This document shows, in pieces, positions 9,175 to 17,363 of a stretch of DNA of 64,000 bases (the stretch's first letter is position 1; every line of letters starts with the position of its first letter). Position numbers and translations under genes: made by a program. The DNA is from an uncultured Rhodospira sp. (GTDB lineage Bacteria; Pseudomonadota; Alphaproteobacteria; Rhodospirillales; Rhodospirillaceae): NCBI RefSeq assembly GCF_937138205.1, contig NZ_CAKZOT010000107.1, positions 1 through 64,000 of the forward strand. The letters run 5' to 3'. The notes under the pieces are model-generated. The model was not told where the DNA came from. It worked only from the letters and a program-made list of their open reading frames with translations, and searched no databases.

Positions 9175-9825
9175 CTAACTGGCTCGGCGGCGCTGGGTGC
9201 GCTGCATCTGGCTTTCCATGCGGGACATGCGCGCGTCCTGGCGGGCCAGCTCGGTGCGTAGCGGCGCCAGGATGGCGTCCTGCACCGTGGCCAGATCGCG
9301 GCTGGCGGCGGCGTGGACGCGCTGGCCGACCCGCATGACATGCGGCAGCGCGGACCCGAGCGGCCAGGGGAAGGCGCGGGCGACGTCATCGACTCCGGCG
9401 CCGGCGTCCTCCAGCGCATAGCGCAGGGCCATCACCAGACTGGTGTCGCCCTCGATGGTCAGCGCGCGGGTGAAGAACGAGGCATCGCCGTCCATGCCCT
9501 CGGTGTCCAGCATGGCCGTCAGGGTCTCCAGCGGTGCCCGCACGGCGGCCACCGCGCCCATGTCCTCGCGCGTGTCGGCCTCGATCAGGTCCATGGCGAT
9601 GGCGCCGTCCTCGATGTCCAGCGCCACGGCCACCGGATGCCCGTTCGGAACGATGGCCAGCCGTCCGGTGAGCCCGGACAGCCGGTCCTGCAGGCGCGGC
9701 GCCATGTCGCGGACCAGGCCGTCCAGCACCGGGCGGGCCAGGGTCCGCATCACCGACAGCGGCACGGGACGCAACAGGATGCCAACGAGAAGACCGGGCG
9801 AGAAGGTACGCACTGAGGGTGGCAT
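9175..9825 (-). CDS. ubiT: UbiT, SCP2-domain ubiquinone accessory protein
   Basis: This 216-residue protein has an SCP2-like sterol/lipid-carrier domain in its middle (about residues 35-130, with LTGRLAIVPNG and the pattern MALRYALE). A helical, Gln/Arg-rich tail follows. UbiT binds the hydrophobic ubiquinone precursors and works with UbiU and UbiV under anoxia. Position at the head of the ubiU-ubiV series supports the call more strongly than the sequence alone. The ATG at 9825 has CAGGTG six bases upstream. A 27-base inverted repeat lies 70 bases upstream, shared with the divergent tspO. Confidence 0.85.
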   Translation of the reverse strand: MPPSVRTFSPGLLVGILLRPVPLSVMRTLARPVLDGLVRDMAPRLQDRLSGLTGRLAIVPNGHPVAVALDIEDGAIAMDLIEADTREDMGAVAAVRAPLETLTAMLDTEGMDGDASFFTRALTIEGDTSLVMALRYALEDAGAGVDDVARAFPWPLGSALPHVMRVGQRVHAAASRDLATVQDAILAPLRTELARQDARMSRMESQMQRTQRRRAS

Positions 9826-9894
9826 GGAGCACCTGACAGACTGGCGGAACGGGAGGACGCACGGCACCGGACCCTTGCGGCGTCACCGGGCACC

Positions 9895-9921
9895 TTGACC
9901 GCACAGTCATAATGCGGTCAA
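9895..9921. promoter_or_regulatory. Inverted repeat between ubiT and tspO, candidate operator
   Basis: TTGACCGCA and TGCGGTCAA form perfect nine-base arms around a nine-base spacer. The TTGA..TCAA ends recall FNR/CRP half-sites, but the spacing is longer than the FNR consensus. It sits in the divergent promoter region of two oxygen-related transcription units. A regulator binding here is inference. Confidence 0.5.
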
Positions 9922-10034
9922 TCCGCCCGGGCAAGAGTCGCGCTCGATCCCGCCGCGGCCTTCGGGGGATCGCGGCTCTTGTCCCCACCGCCGGCGCGCG
10001 CGCCGGCGATCCAGACCGTACCGGGAGACCCGCC

Positions 10035-10517
10035 ATGCTGTTCGAGTCCCTTCTTGTGTTTGCCGTCCTGGTGGCGGGGAGCCTCGCCGCCGCGTCAATG
10101 GGGGCGGTGTTCCGTCCCGGCGCGTGGTACGCCGGCCTGCGCAAGCCGGCCTGGGTGCCGCCCAACCGGCTGTTCGCGCCGGCCTGGACGGTCATGTACA
10201 CCCTGATGACGGCGGCTGCCTTTCTTGTCTGGCATTTCGGCGAGGGGACGGTCGGCACGGCGGCCCTGATCGCCTACGCCGTGCAACTCGGGTTGAACGC
10301 GCTGTGGTCACCGGTGTTCTTCGGCCTGCGGCGCATGGGGGCCGGGTTCGCGGTGGTGGCGGCCCTGTGGGGGGCGGTGCTGGTGACCACGCTGCTGTTC
10401 TTCCAGGTGTCGCCGTGGACCGGGTTGCTTCTGGTGCCGTACCTGGCCTGGGTCACCTTCGCCAGCGCCCTGAACCTGTCGGTCTGGCGCCTGAACCGAG
10501 CGGCGGAGGCGGGCTGA
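10035..10517 (+). CDS. tspO: TspO/MBR (tryptophan-rich sensory) protein
   Basis: The 160-residue protein has the five membrane segments and the invariant residues of the family. These include WYAGLRKPAWVPPN near residue 33, FAPAWTVMYTLM near 50, QLGLNALWSPVFFG near 85, and PYLAWVTFASALN near 137. TspO binds porphyrins and sterol-like ligands; in photosynthetic alphaproteobacteria it sits in the outer membrane and dampens pigment gene expression in oxygen. Start at 10035 is supported by GGGAGA six bases upstream. Its divergent placement from the anaerobic ubi genes fits an oxygen-responsive role. Confidence 0.93.
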   Translation: MLFESLLVFAVLVAGSLAAASMGAVFRPGAWYAGLRKPAWVPPNRLFAPAWTVMYTLMTAAAFLVWHFGEGTVGTAALIAYAVQLGLNALWSPVFFGLRRMGAGFAVVAALWGAVLVTTLLFFQVSPWTGLLLVPYLAWVTFASALNLSVWRLNRAAEAG

Positions 10518-10642
10518 ATCGCGATGCCTCGCGTCCATCCTGCGATTGCGAATTGTTATGTCCTGCCGCGGCCAGGGGCGTTACACCGTGCAGATGCCCG
10601 GCCGCCCACCGGCGGCGCCCGTTGCGAGTCGCGGAGGATCCC

Positions 10643-11161
10643 ATGCGTATCGGTTTCACCAGCCTGAATTTCAAGACCATCACCGGCCATGCCGGCCGCA
10701 CCCACCGGTTCCTGGTGTTCGATCTGGCCGAGGACGGCACGGCGACGGAACAGGACCGCCTCGACCTGCCGCCCGAGATGGCCATGCACGAGTTCCACCA
10801 GGCGGGACCGCACCCCCTGGACGTCCTGGACGTTCTCGTGACCAAGGAATGCGGTGCCGAGTTCATTCAGCGCATGGCCAAGCGCGGCGTGCGGGTGGTG
10901 CTCAGCCCCGAGGACACCGACCCGGCCAGCGTGCTGAAGGGGATCGCCGAGGGCCGGGTGGATGTGTCCGGCGCCGGGTCGCACGACTGCGCCTGCGGCC
11001 ATGACCATCATGACCATGACCACGAGCATCATGACCATGGCCACGGGCACGGCCAGTGCTGCGGCGGGCATGGTCACGGGCATGGTCACGGGCATGGCCA
11101 TGGGCAGGGCGGGGGCGGCAAAAGGCGCGGTCCTGCCGCCGCGCGTTCGGCCGGGCACTAA
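10643..11161 (+). CDS. Dinitrogenase FeMo-cofactor family protein with His-rich tail
   Basis: Residues 1-105 of this 172-residue protein follow the NifB/NifX-type metal-cluster carrier fold (DiNase FeMo-Co domain). It starts MRIGFTSLNFKTITGHAG and continues through VLVTKECGAEFIQRMAKRGV. Residues 114-154 are an extraordinary His-rich tail (repeats of HD, HG and HGHG) with CAC and QCC cysteine motifs, able to bind Ni, Zn, Co or Fe. No other nif gene is in the window, so a role in metal storage or delivery is as likely as nitrogenase work. The ATG at 10643 follows GGAGG. It is 125 bases downstream of tspO and may share its transcript. Confidence 0.8.
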   Translation: MRIGFTSLNFKTITGHAGRTHRFLVFDLAEDGTATEQDRLDLPPEMAMHEFHQAGPHPLDVLDVLVTKECGAEFIQRMAKRGVRVVLSPEDTDPASVLKGIAEGRVDVSGAGSHDCACGHDHHDHDHEHHDHGHGHGQCCGGHGHGHGHGHGHGQGGGGKRRGPAAARSAGH

Positions 11162-11213
11162 CCTGATCCGGACACCAACTTGATCCTGTCTCCGACCCGA
11201 AAGACAGCCCGCA

Positions 11214-11333
11214 CCACATCAGATCGTCCACATCGACGTCGAGCGCCCGGGCCAGGGCCTTGATCGTCGCGGTCGAGCCGCACGTGCGACCGCGTTCGCC
11301 CTTGAGGGCTTTCGCGGTCGCGGCCAAAGATAT
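11214..11333 (-). pseudogene. Remnant of an XRE-type helix-turn-helix regulator
   Basis: Translation of the minus strand gives an HTH ending, GSTATIKALARALDVDVDDLM, the usual last helix of XRE repressors. The preceding part (ISLAATAKALKGERGRT) is recognisable but scrambled relative to the fold, and no start or complete domain exists. It is probably an eroded regulator gene. It lies between the FeMo-cofactor-type gene and the tRNA-Pro terminator. Confidence 0.4.
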
Positions 11334-11404
11334 CGGCGTCGCGCCGCATATCGCTGTGGGTGGCTTATTGTTGCGGCGCCGGCACGCACCGTCCCACGGG
11401 CACG

Positions 11405-11440
11405 AAAAACCCCGCCAAGTCATTGACCTGACGGGGTTTT
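11405..11440 (-). terminator. Intrinsic terminator after tRNA-Pro
   Basis: AAAACCCCG and CGGGGTTTT form a perfect nine-base stem with a loop of about 17 bases. On the minus strand the stem ends in GGGGTTTT, fitting a Rho-independent stop for the tRNA just upstream. It could also work on the plus strand. Confidence 0.8.
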
Positions 11441-11443
11441 CTT

Positions 11444-11520
11444 TGGTCGGAGTGGCAGGATTCGAACCTGCGGCCCCTGCCTCCCGAAGACAGTGCTCTA
11501 CCAGGCTGAGCTACACTCCG
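11444..11520 (-). tRNA. tRNA-Pro(CGG)
   Basis: The minus strand folds into a full cloverleaf of 77 bases with encoded CCA. The acceptor stem is CGGAGTG/CACTCCG, the D-arm GCTCAGCCTGGTAGAGC and the anticodon stem CTGTC/GGCAG. The loop TTCGGGA gives anticodon CGG, and the T-arm is GCAGG-TTCGAAT-CCTGC. It reads the proline codon CCG. It stands alone with its own promoter upstream and a terminator four bases downstream. Confidence 0.97.
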
Positions 11521-11552
11521 GCCGTCGCTGTTCCGTCCCGATCGGGACGGCC

Positions 11553-11581
11553 TGTATAGGGCTTCCGACCGGGCCACGCAA
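11553..11581 (-). promoter_or_regulatory. Sigma70-type promoter of tRNA-Pro
   Basis: On the minus strand TTGCGT (-35) and TATACA (-10) are separated by exactly 17 bases, with the -10 box 32 bases before the tRNA 5' end. A 14-base perfect palindrome GTCCCGATCGGGAC lies between them at 11535-11548. Confidence 0.7.
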
Positions 11582-11812
11582 GATGCGATCGCGCAGGGTG
11601 TCCGTCGCAGATGATATGTCCGGTTTTTTGAAAGGGTCCCGACCGGAGGGATCGGACGCTACCGGAGGTCGGGACGGCCCGATCTGTGGACGGCGCTCCA
11701 CCCCGCCCACAACCCCACCATCAGCAGCGGACATTTTTTGTGCTATGAAATCCAGACATCTTCACGTGTCTTTGGCACAAAAAAAGCTGGGCGACCTCGA
11801 CGGTGCGCCGGC

Positions 11813-12232
11813 TCATTCCCCGATCAGGTGCGCCGCCACCTGCCGTCGGCCGCCGCGTGCCCGGTGCTCGACCACGAACACGCCTTGCCAGGTGCCCAGG
11901 ACCATGCGGCCGTCGCGCACCGGAATGGACAGTTGCACGTTGGTCAACAGGGTGCGGACGTGCGCCGGCATGTCGTCCGGCCCCTCGGTGCCGTGGCGGT
12001 ACAGCGACGGGTCGCGCGGCGCCAGCACCGCCAGCCGGTCGGTCAGGTCGGCGAGCACGTCCGGATCGGCGTTCTCGGTGATCGTCAACCCGGCCGAGGT
12101 GTGCTGAAGCAACAGGGTCAGCAGGCCGTCGCCGATGCCGCTGTCGGCCACGAACCGGGCGACGTCCCGGGTGATCTCGACGAAGCCGGTGCCGCGCGTC
12201 GGAAAGCTCAGGGTGTCGTGGTGCTGGCGCAT
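11813..12232 (-). CDS. YjbQ family protein (UPF0047)
   Basis: The 139-residue protein matches the YjbQ/UPF0047 family over its full length. Features seen are LLLQHTSAGLTITENADPDV near residue 40, HGTEGPDDMPAHVRTLL near 85, and LGTWQGVFVVEHR near 112. The conserved His, Asp and Glu residues line a trimer-interface pocket; weak thiamin-phosphate synthase activity is reported for relatives. It is the last gene of the glc operon, nine bases after glcF. The reason for that linkage is not evident. Confidence 0.88.
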   Translation of the reverse strand: MRQHHDTLSFPTRGTGFVEITRDVARFVADSGIGDGLLTLLLQHTSAGLTITENADPDVLADLTDRLAVLAPRDPSLYRHGTEGPDDMPAHVRTLLTNVQLSIPVRDGRMVLGTWQGVFVVEHRARGGRRQVAAHLIGE

Positions 12233-12241
12233 GGCGCCCCC

Positions 12242-13522
12242 TTATGGTCCGATCCGGCGCGGCCTCGGCCCGCCCGTGGCCCAGTCGAGCAATTGCACGG
12301 TGTGGACCAGCGGCACGCCGGTCTCGGCCTCCAGGTGGGTCAGGCAGCCGATGTTGCCCGAGGCGATGACGTCGGGCCGCAAGGCGTGCAGGGTCTCCGC
12401 CTTGCGCGCCCGCAGCGCGCCGGCCAGGGCCGGCTGGGTGATGGAATAGGTGCCGGCCGAGCCGCAGCACAGGTGCGGGTCCGTCGGGGTCACCACGCGA
12501 TAGCCGGCCGCCTGCAACAGGGCCTTCGGCGGGTCCTTGATCTGCTGGCCGTGCTGCAGCGAGCAGGCGGCGTGATAGGCCACGGTCAGGCCCGGCTCCA
12601 GGACCGCGTCCACCAGGCCGAGGTCGGTCAGAAGCTCGGTCACGTCCACGGTCTTTTCGCCGATGGCCCGCGCGGCCTCGGCCAGCTCCGGGTCGTCGGC
12701 CAGCAGATGTCCGTAGTCCTTCACCGTCGTGCCGCAGCCGGAGACGTTGATCACCACCCGATCCACCCCGGCGGCGGTCCAGGCGCGCACATTGGCGCGG
12801 GCGAAGGCCTTGGCCTCCTCCTCGCGGCCCATGTGGTGAACGGCGGCGCCGCAACAGCCCTGCCCCTCGGCGATGACGACCTCGCAGCCGTGCCGGCGCA
12901 GCAGGCGCACCGTGGCGGTGTCGATCTCCGGGTCCAGCGCCGGCTGCACGCAGTTGCGCATCAGGGCGACGCGCAGGCGGGTCGCGCCCTCGGGCGGGAT
13001 GACCTGGGGGCGGTCGATCGCCGAGCGCAGCGCCGGGCGCCGCCGCGCCATGCCGGCCATGGCGCCGAACCGCCCCGGCACCGCCCACGCCAGCGGCCGG
13101 CCCAGCCAGCCCGCCAGCATGGCCCAGCGGAAGCGGCCGGTGTGGGGAACGATGGCGCCCAGCACGTCGCGCAGCAGGCGGTCCGCCCACGGCCGCCGGT
13201 AGGTCCGTTCGATGTGCGCCCGCCCCTGCTCCAGCAGGTGGACGTAGTCGACGCCCGACGGGCAGGTGGTCATGCACGACTGGCAGGTCAGGCAGCGGTC
13301 GATGTGCCGCACCACCGTCTCGCTGGCCGGCTTGTCGTGCTCCAGCATGTCCTTCAGCAGGTAGATGCGGCCGCGCGGGCTGTCCAGTTCATCGCCCAAC
13401 AGGACATAGGTCGGGCAGGTCGCGGTGCAGAACCCGCAATGAACACAGGTGCGCAGGATGTCGTTGGCCTGTTGGACCATCCGGTCCTGTTCCAACCGCG
13501 CGGCGGAGAAATTGGTCTGCAT
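12242..13522 (-). CDS. glcF: Glycolate oxidase iron-sulfur subunit GlcF
   Basis: This 426-residue protein has two 4Fe-4S ferredoxin motifs near the N-terminus: CVHCGFCTATCP (residues 17-28) and CLTCQSCMTTCP (about 73-84). A cysteine-rich CCG-type region follows, with repeats such as CGCTTVKDYGHLL and LCCGSAGTY. GlcF passes electrons from the GlcD/GlcE flavoprotein to the quinone pool while glycolate is oxidised to glyoxylate. It begins three bases after glcE and is translationally linked to it. Length is typical. Confidence 0.94.
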   Translation of the reverse strand: MQTNFSAARLEQDRMVQQANDILRTCVHCGFCTATCPTYVLLGDELDSPRGRIYLLKDMLEHDKPASETVVRHIDRCLTCQSCMTTCPSGVDYVHLLEQGRAHIERTYRRPWADRLLRDVLGAIVPHTGRFRWAMLAGWLGRPLAWAVPGRFGAMAGMARRRPALRSAIDRPQVIPPEGATRLRVALMRNCVQPALDPEIDTATVRLLRRHGCEVVIAEGQGCCGAAVHHMGREEEAKAFARANVRAWTAAGVDRVVINVSGCGTTVKDYGHLLADDPELAEAARAIGEKTVDVTELLTDLGLVDAVLEPGLTVAYHAACSLQHGQQIKDPPKALLQAAGYRVVTPTDPHLCCGSAGTYSITQPALAGALRARKAETLHALRPDVIASGNIGCLTHLEAETGVPLVHTVQLLDWATGGPRPRRIGP

Positions 13523-13525
13523 GGG

Positions 13526-14773
13526 TCAGCGTCCCTCCGCCATGCGGCCCGGGCCGAGAATGCCGGCGGGATCGAAGCTCTCCTTGACCCGGCGGGAGAG
13601 GGCCTCCAGCGCCGGCGGCGACGGATGGAACCCCGCAGCGCGCGCCCGCGCATCGCGGCCGGCCCGGATCAGCGTGGCGTGACCGCCGCCGTGATGCTCG
13701 ACCGCCGCGCGCACGGCCGAGACGTGGGCGTCCGGGGCCGGCGCCAGGGCCAGCCACACCAGCCCGCCGCCCCAGTCGAACAGCACCGACAGCACCGCGC
13801 CCGGCGCCGCCTGCTCGACCGCCCGCACCACCCGCGCGCCGCTCATCGGCGGCACCGACAGGCGCCAGACCTGCGCCTCGGGCGGATCGGCGATCAGCCG
13901 GGCGTCGCGCACCTCGCGCCAGAGCGTGGCGCTGTCCGGGCCGTCCAGGGCGTCGGTCGGTCCCCATCCGGCCAGTTCGTTGCGCAAGGCATCGCGGCGC
14001 CAGACGACCGAGGGCTCCGGCCCCTCCACCCGCAAGGCCGTCACGCCGCGCGCGGCCTCGCGAATGCCCGGGACGGCCGAGCGCGCGGCCACGTCGGCCG
14101 GCAGGTGGCAGGCGCCCGAGACCTCGTGCGGCGAGCGCAGGCCCAGCGACATCACCTCCATCGCCGCGGGGTCGGTGGCGCCGTGGATCAGGACGGTGCG
14201 GGTTTCCTCCGGACGCGGCACCACCTTCAGCGATAGCTCGGTCAGGGCCGCCAGGGTGCCGAACGACCCGGTCATCAGCTTCGACAGATCGAAGCCGGTG
14301 ACATTCTTGACCACCCGGCCGCCCGACTTGAACGGCTCGCCGCGCCCGGAGACGCCCTGGACGCCCAGCACGTGGTCGCGCGCCGCACCCGCCGACAGCC
14401 GGCGCGGTCCCGACAGGTTGGTGGCCACCAGTCCGCCCAGCGTGCCCGGCGGATCATCCGGTCCATCGGGCTGGCCCAGCAGGGCGCGCCAGTCCGGCGG
14501 CTCGAACGCGAGCATCTGGCCGGCCTCGTCCAGCGCCGTCCGGATCTCCGACAGAGGCGTTCCCGCTCGCGCGGTCATCACCAGCTCGTTGGGCGCATAG
14601 TCGACGATGCCGGCGATCCCGCTCAGGTCGAGGCGATGCGCGGTGTTCGACGGCCGGCCGATGTCCGCCTTGGTGCCATGGCCGATCAGGTCGAGCGGCG
14701 TCGCCTCGGCCACGGCCCAGGTGATCAACTCCGCGACCTGCTCGGGCGTGTCTGGACGGTACGTCTGGGTCAT
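13526..14773 (-). CDS. glcE: Glycolate oxidase FAD-binding subunit GlcE
   Basis: This 415-residue protein has an N-terminal FAD-binding type 4 (PCMH) domain. It contains PDTPEQVAELITWA, the loop GHGTKADIGRP and the later blocks TLGGLVATNLSGPRR and GRVVKNVTGFDLSKLM. It is shorter than GlcD and lacks part of the GlcD C-terminal region, as usual for GlcE. Together with GlcD and GlcF it forms membrane-associated glycolate oxidase. It starts 22 bases after glcD. In a phototroph this would salvage phosphoglycolate. Confidence 0.93.
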   Translation of the reverse strand: MTQTYRPDTPEQVAELITWAVAEATPLDLIGHGTKADIGRPSNTAHRLDLSGIAGIVDYAPNELVMTARAGTPLSEIRTALDEAGQMLAFEPPDWRALLGQPDGPDDPPGTLGGLVATNLSGPRRLSAGAARDHVLGVQGVSGRGEPFKSGGRVVKNVTGFDLSKLMTGSFGTLAALTELSLKVVPRPEETRTVLIHGATDPAAMEVMSLGLRSPHEVSGACHLPADVAARSAVPGIREAARGVTALRVEGPEPSVVWRRDALRNELAGWGPTDALDGPDSATLWREVRDARLIADPPEAQVWRLSVPPMSGARVVRAVEQAAPGAVLSVLFDWGGGLVWLALAPAPDAHVSAVRAAVEHHGGGHATLIRAGRDARARAAGFHPSPPALEALSRRVKESFDPAGILGPGRMAEGR

Positions 14774-14795
14774 GGGAAAGCGTGTCCGATCGCGG

Positions 14796-16283
14796 TCAGA
14801 ATCGCGGAATGTCGGGGAACGGCATCGATCCGCCCGAAATCTGCATCCGGCCCAGTTCCGCGCAACGATGCAGGGTCGGGAACACCTTGCCGGGATTGAG
14901 GAACTGGCCGGGATCGAAGGCGCATTTCAGGCGCTGCTGGTGGGCCAGGTCGATTTCGTTGAACATCGTGCCCATCAGGTCGCGCTTCTCGACGCCAACG
15001 CCGTGTTCGCCGGTCAGCACGCCGCCCACCTCGACGCAGAGTTTCAGGATCTCGGCGCCGAAGGCCTCGGCCCGCTCCAGTTCGTCCGGCACGTTGGCGT
15101 CGAACAGGATCAGCGGGTGCAGGTTGCCGTCCCCGGCGTGGAACACGTTGGCGCACCGCAGGCCGTAGCGGGTGGACATCTCCGCCATGCGCGTCAGCAC
15201 GGCCGGCAAAGCATGGCGCGGAATGGTGCCGTCCATGCAGAAGTAGTCCGGCGAGATGCGCCCCACGGCCGGAAACGCGGCCTTGCGCCCGGCCCAGAAC
15301 AGCGCCCGTTCGGCGTCGCTGGTGGAGACCCGCAGCGAGGTGGCGCCATTGCCCGTGGCGAGGGCCTCGACGCGCGCGATCAGGTGGGTGACCTCGGCCT
15401 CCGGGCCGTCCAGTTCGCAGATCAGCAGCGCCGCCACGTCCAGCGGATAGTCGGCGTGGACGAAATCCTCGGCGGCGTGAATGGCCGGCTTGTCCATCAT
15501 CTCCAGCCCGGCCGGAATGATCCCCCGGGCGATGATCTCGGCCACAGTGGCGGCGGCCGATTCGGTGTCGGGAAAGCCCATCAGCACGGCGCGCGCGGTC
15601 TCCGGCGCCCGCAGGATGCGCACCGTGACCTCGGTGATCACACCCAGCAGCCCCTCCGAGCCCGTCACCACCCCCATCAGGTCATAGCCGCCGGGGTCCA
15701 GGTGCTTGCCGCCCAGGCGGACCACCTCGCCCGTCATCAGCAGCATTTCGACGCCCAGCAGGTTGTTGGTGGTCAGGCCGTACTTCAGGCAATGCACGCC
15801 GCCGGCGTTCTCGGCCACGTTGCCGCCGATGGAACAGGCGATCTGGCTGGACGGGTCGGGCGCGTAGTAGAACCCCTGGTCCTGCACGGCGGTGGTGATG
15901 GCCAGGTTGGTCACGCCGGGCTGGGCGACCACGCAGCGGTTCGAGATGTCGATATCGAGGATGCGGTTGAACTTGCCCAGGCCGAGCGTGACCGCGTCGG
16001 CCAGCGGCAGGGCACCGCCCGACAGCGACGTGCCCGCGCCCCGGGGCACGATCTTGACCCCGTTCTCGTGGCAGTAGCGCAGCACCGTCGAGACCTGCTC
16101 GGTCGTCGAGGGCAACACGACAATCAGCGGCGGCTGGCGATAGGCCGACAGGGCGTCGCACTCATAGGCCCGCAGGGCGTCCTCGTCGACGATCACGCCT
16201 TCGCCGGGCACGAGTCGTTGCAGGTCCCGGGCGATCGCCACGCGCCGGGCGATGACGCCGGCATCCGGCTCCGGCATCCGCAT
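14796..16283 (-). CDS. glcD: Glycolate oxidase subunit GlcD
   Basis: The 495-residue protein is the large FAD subunit. An FAD-binding type 4 domain (residues 50-230) shows PRGAGTSLSGGALP, PDPSSQIACSIGGNVAENAGG and YDLMGVVTGSEGLLGVITE. The C-terminal oxidase domain carries NVFHAGDGNLHP and TGEHGVGVEKR, the catalytic signature of the D-lactate/glycolate dehydrogenases. It is first in the glcD-glcE-glcF-yjbQ series. No glc regulator gene is nearby. The 160 bases upstream contain no motif I can name. Confidence 0.95.
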   Translation of the reverse strand: MRMPEPDAGVIARRVAIARDLQRLVPGEGVIVDEDALRAYECDALSAYRQPPLIVVLPSTTEQVSTVLRYCHENGVKIVPRGAGTSLSGGALPLADAVTLGLGKFNRILDIDISNRCVVAQPGVTNLAITTAVQDQGFYYAPDPSSQIACSIGGNVAENAGGVHCLKYGLTTNNLLGVEMLLMTGEVVRLGGKHLDPGGYDLMGVVTGSEGLLGVITEVTVRILRAPETARAVLMGFPDTESAAATVAEIIARGIIPAGLEMMDKPAIHAAEDFVHADYPLDVAALLICELDGPEAEVTHLIARVEALATGNGATSLRVSTSDAERALFWAGRKAAFPAVGRISPDYFCMDGTIPRHALPAVLTRMAEMSTRYGLRCANVFHAGDGNLHPLILFDANVPDELERAEAFGAEILKLCVEVGGVLTGEHGVGVEKRDLMGTMFNEIDLAHQQRLKCAFDPGQFLNPGKVFPTLHRCAELGRMQISGGSMPFPDIPRF

Positions 16284-16440
16284 GGGCTTTCCTCACGCCA
16301 GAGGTCGGCCGGCCCGGGGTGCCGAACCGGCAGGACACCCGATGCCATCTATTCTGCCCGGGCGGAGGTTTCAATGGGAATCGCGTCTTGGGTTGTCCGC
16401 GGCCTCGCGGTGCCGGGGCCGACGCGTCGGGTTTCATGAG

Positions 16441-16473
16441 AAAAGAAGCGCCGGCGCTGACGCACCGGCGCTT
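16441..16473 (-). terminator. Intrinsic terminator after flgH
   Basis: AAGCGCCGG and CCGGCGCTT form a perfect nine-base stem. On the minus strand the stem is followed by CTTTTCT, a fair U-run. It lies 33 bases past the flgH stop and closes the flgF-flgG-flgA-flgH transcript. Confidence 0.8.
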
Positions 16474-16505
16474 GTCAAATTGGTGTCGCTCAAGTGTCCG
16501 GCGCG

Positions 16506-17315
16506 TCAGAACGGGAACAGGATATCGTAGATCTGCTGGCCGTAGCGCGGCTCGGTCATGTCGGTGACCGTCCCCCGGCCGCCGTAGGAAATCCGCGCCT
16601 CGGCGATCTTGTCCCAGGCGATCGTATTGTCGGATCGCACGTCCTGCGGCCGGATCACGCCGGTCACGGTCAGTTCGCGCAGTTCACCGCTGACCCGCAC
16701 CTCCTGGCGTCCGGCAATCACCAGGTTGCCGTTCGGCAGGACCTGGAGCACGACGGCGGCGAGGCGGATGTTGACCGTCTCCGAGCGCGCGATCGTGCCG
16801 CTTCCGGCGTGATCACTGCTGGACCCGAAGTTGACCAGGTTCGACGGATCGACCTCGTTGGGGAAGATGTCGCTGAAGCCGCCTTCCAGGCCGAAGAAGC
16901 TCGTGACCCCGGCGCCTTCCTCGCCATTCCGGCCGCGCGCCAGGGTGTTCGCCAAGCTGGCCTGTTCGCCCTCGATATCGACCACCACCGTCAGGATGTC
17001 ACCCACCTCGCTGGCGCGCTGGTCCTTGAAGAAGGCACGGGCGCCGGGCCGCCACAGGCTGTTCGGATTGGGCTGGGCGATCTCCGGCGTCGGCATGGGC
17101 ATACTGACGGGCTTGTAGTCGCGCCGCAGCGTCGGGTTCTCCAGGTTGCTCATGGCCGGGGGCTCGCCCACCTCGGACAGTCGCTGCAGGGTGTTGCAAC
17201 CGCCCAGCGCGCCGACGAGCAGTCCCGCGACACCGGCCAGGGCAACGCCGCGCGCGATGCGGCGCATGGCCCCTGCGGCGGGCCGAGGCATGGTGAAACG
17301 GATCGGAACGGACAT
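16506..17315 (-). CDS. flgH: Flagellar L-ring protein FlgH
   Basis: This 269-residue lipoprotein begins with a signal peptide ending in the lipobox LGGC near residue 40, then NTLQRLSEVG. The FlgH domain follows, with SLWRPGARAFFKDQRASEVGDILTV, and ends in ARISYGGRG.. and YGQQIYDILFPF, the typical FlgH terminus. It forms the outer-membrane L ring around the rod. The ATG at 17315 follows GGAGAAGG; a GTG codon directly before it could also serve. It is last of four minus-strand flagellar genes. Confidence 0.95.
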   Translation of the reverse strand: MSVPIRFTMPRPAAGAMRRIARGVALAGVAGLLVGALGGCNTLQRLSEVGEPPAMSNLENPTLRRDYKPVSMPMPTPEIAQPNPNSLWRPGARAFFKDQRASEVGDILTVVVDIEGEQASLANTLARGRNGEEGAGVTSFFGLEGGFSDIFPNEVDPSNLVNFGSSSDHAGSGTIARSETVNIRLAAVVLQVLPNGNLVIAGRQEVRVSGELRELTVTGVIRPQDVRSDNTIAWDKIAEARISYGGRGTVTDMTEPRYGQQIYDILFPF

Positions 17316-17363
17316 CACCCTTCTCCAAGCCAGCAGGAACTCAATTCTCAGCGCACGGATGAC

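Noticed and set aside
11738-14236. 832-codon plus-strand open frame across glcF/glcE
   Set aside because: It is antisense to conserved glycolate oxidase genes and has repetitive His/Gln/Arg content without motifs.
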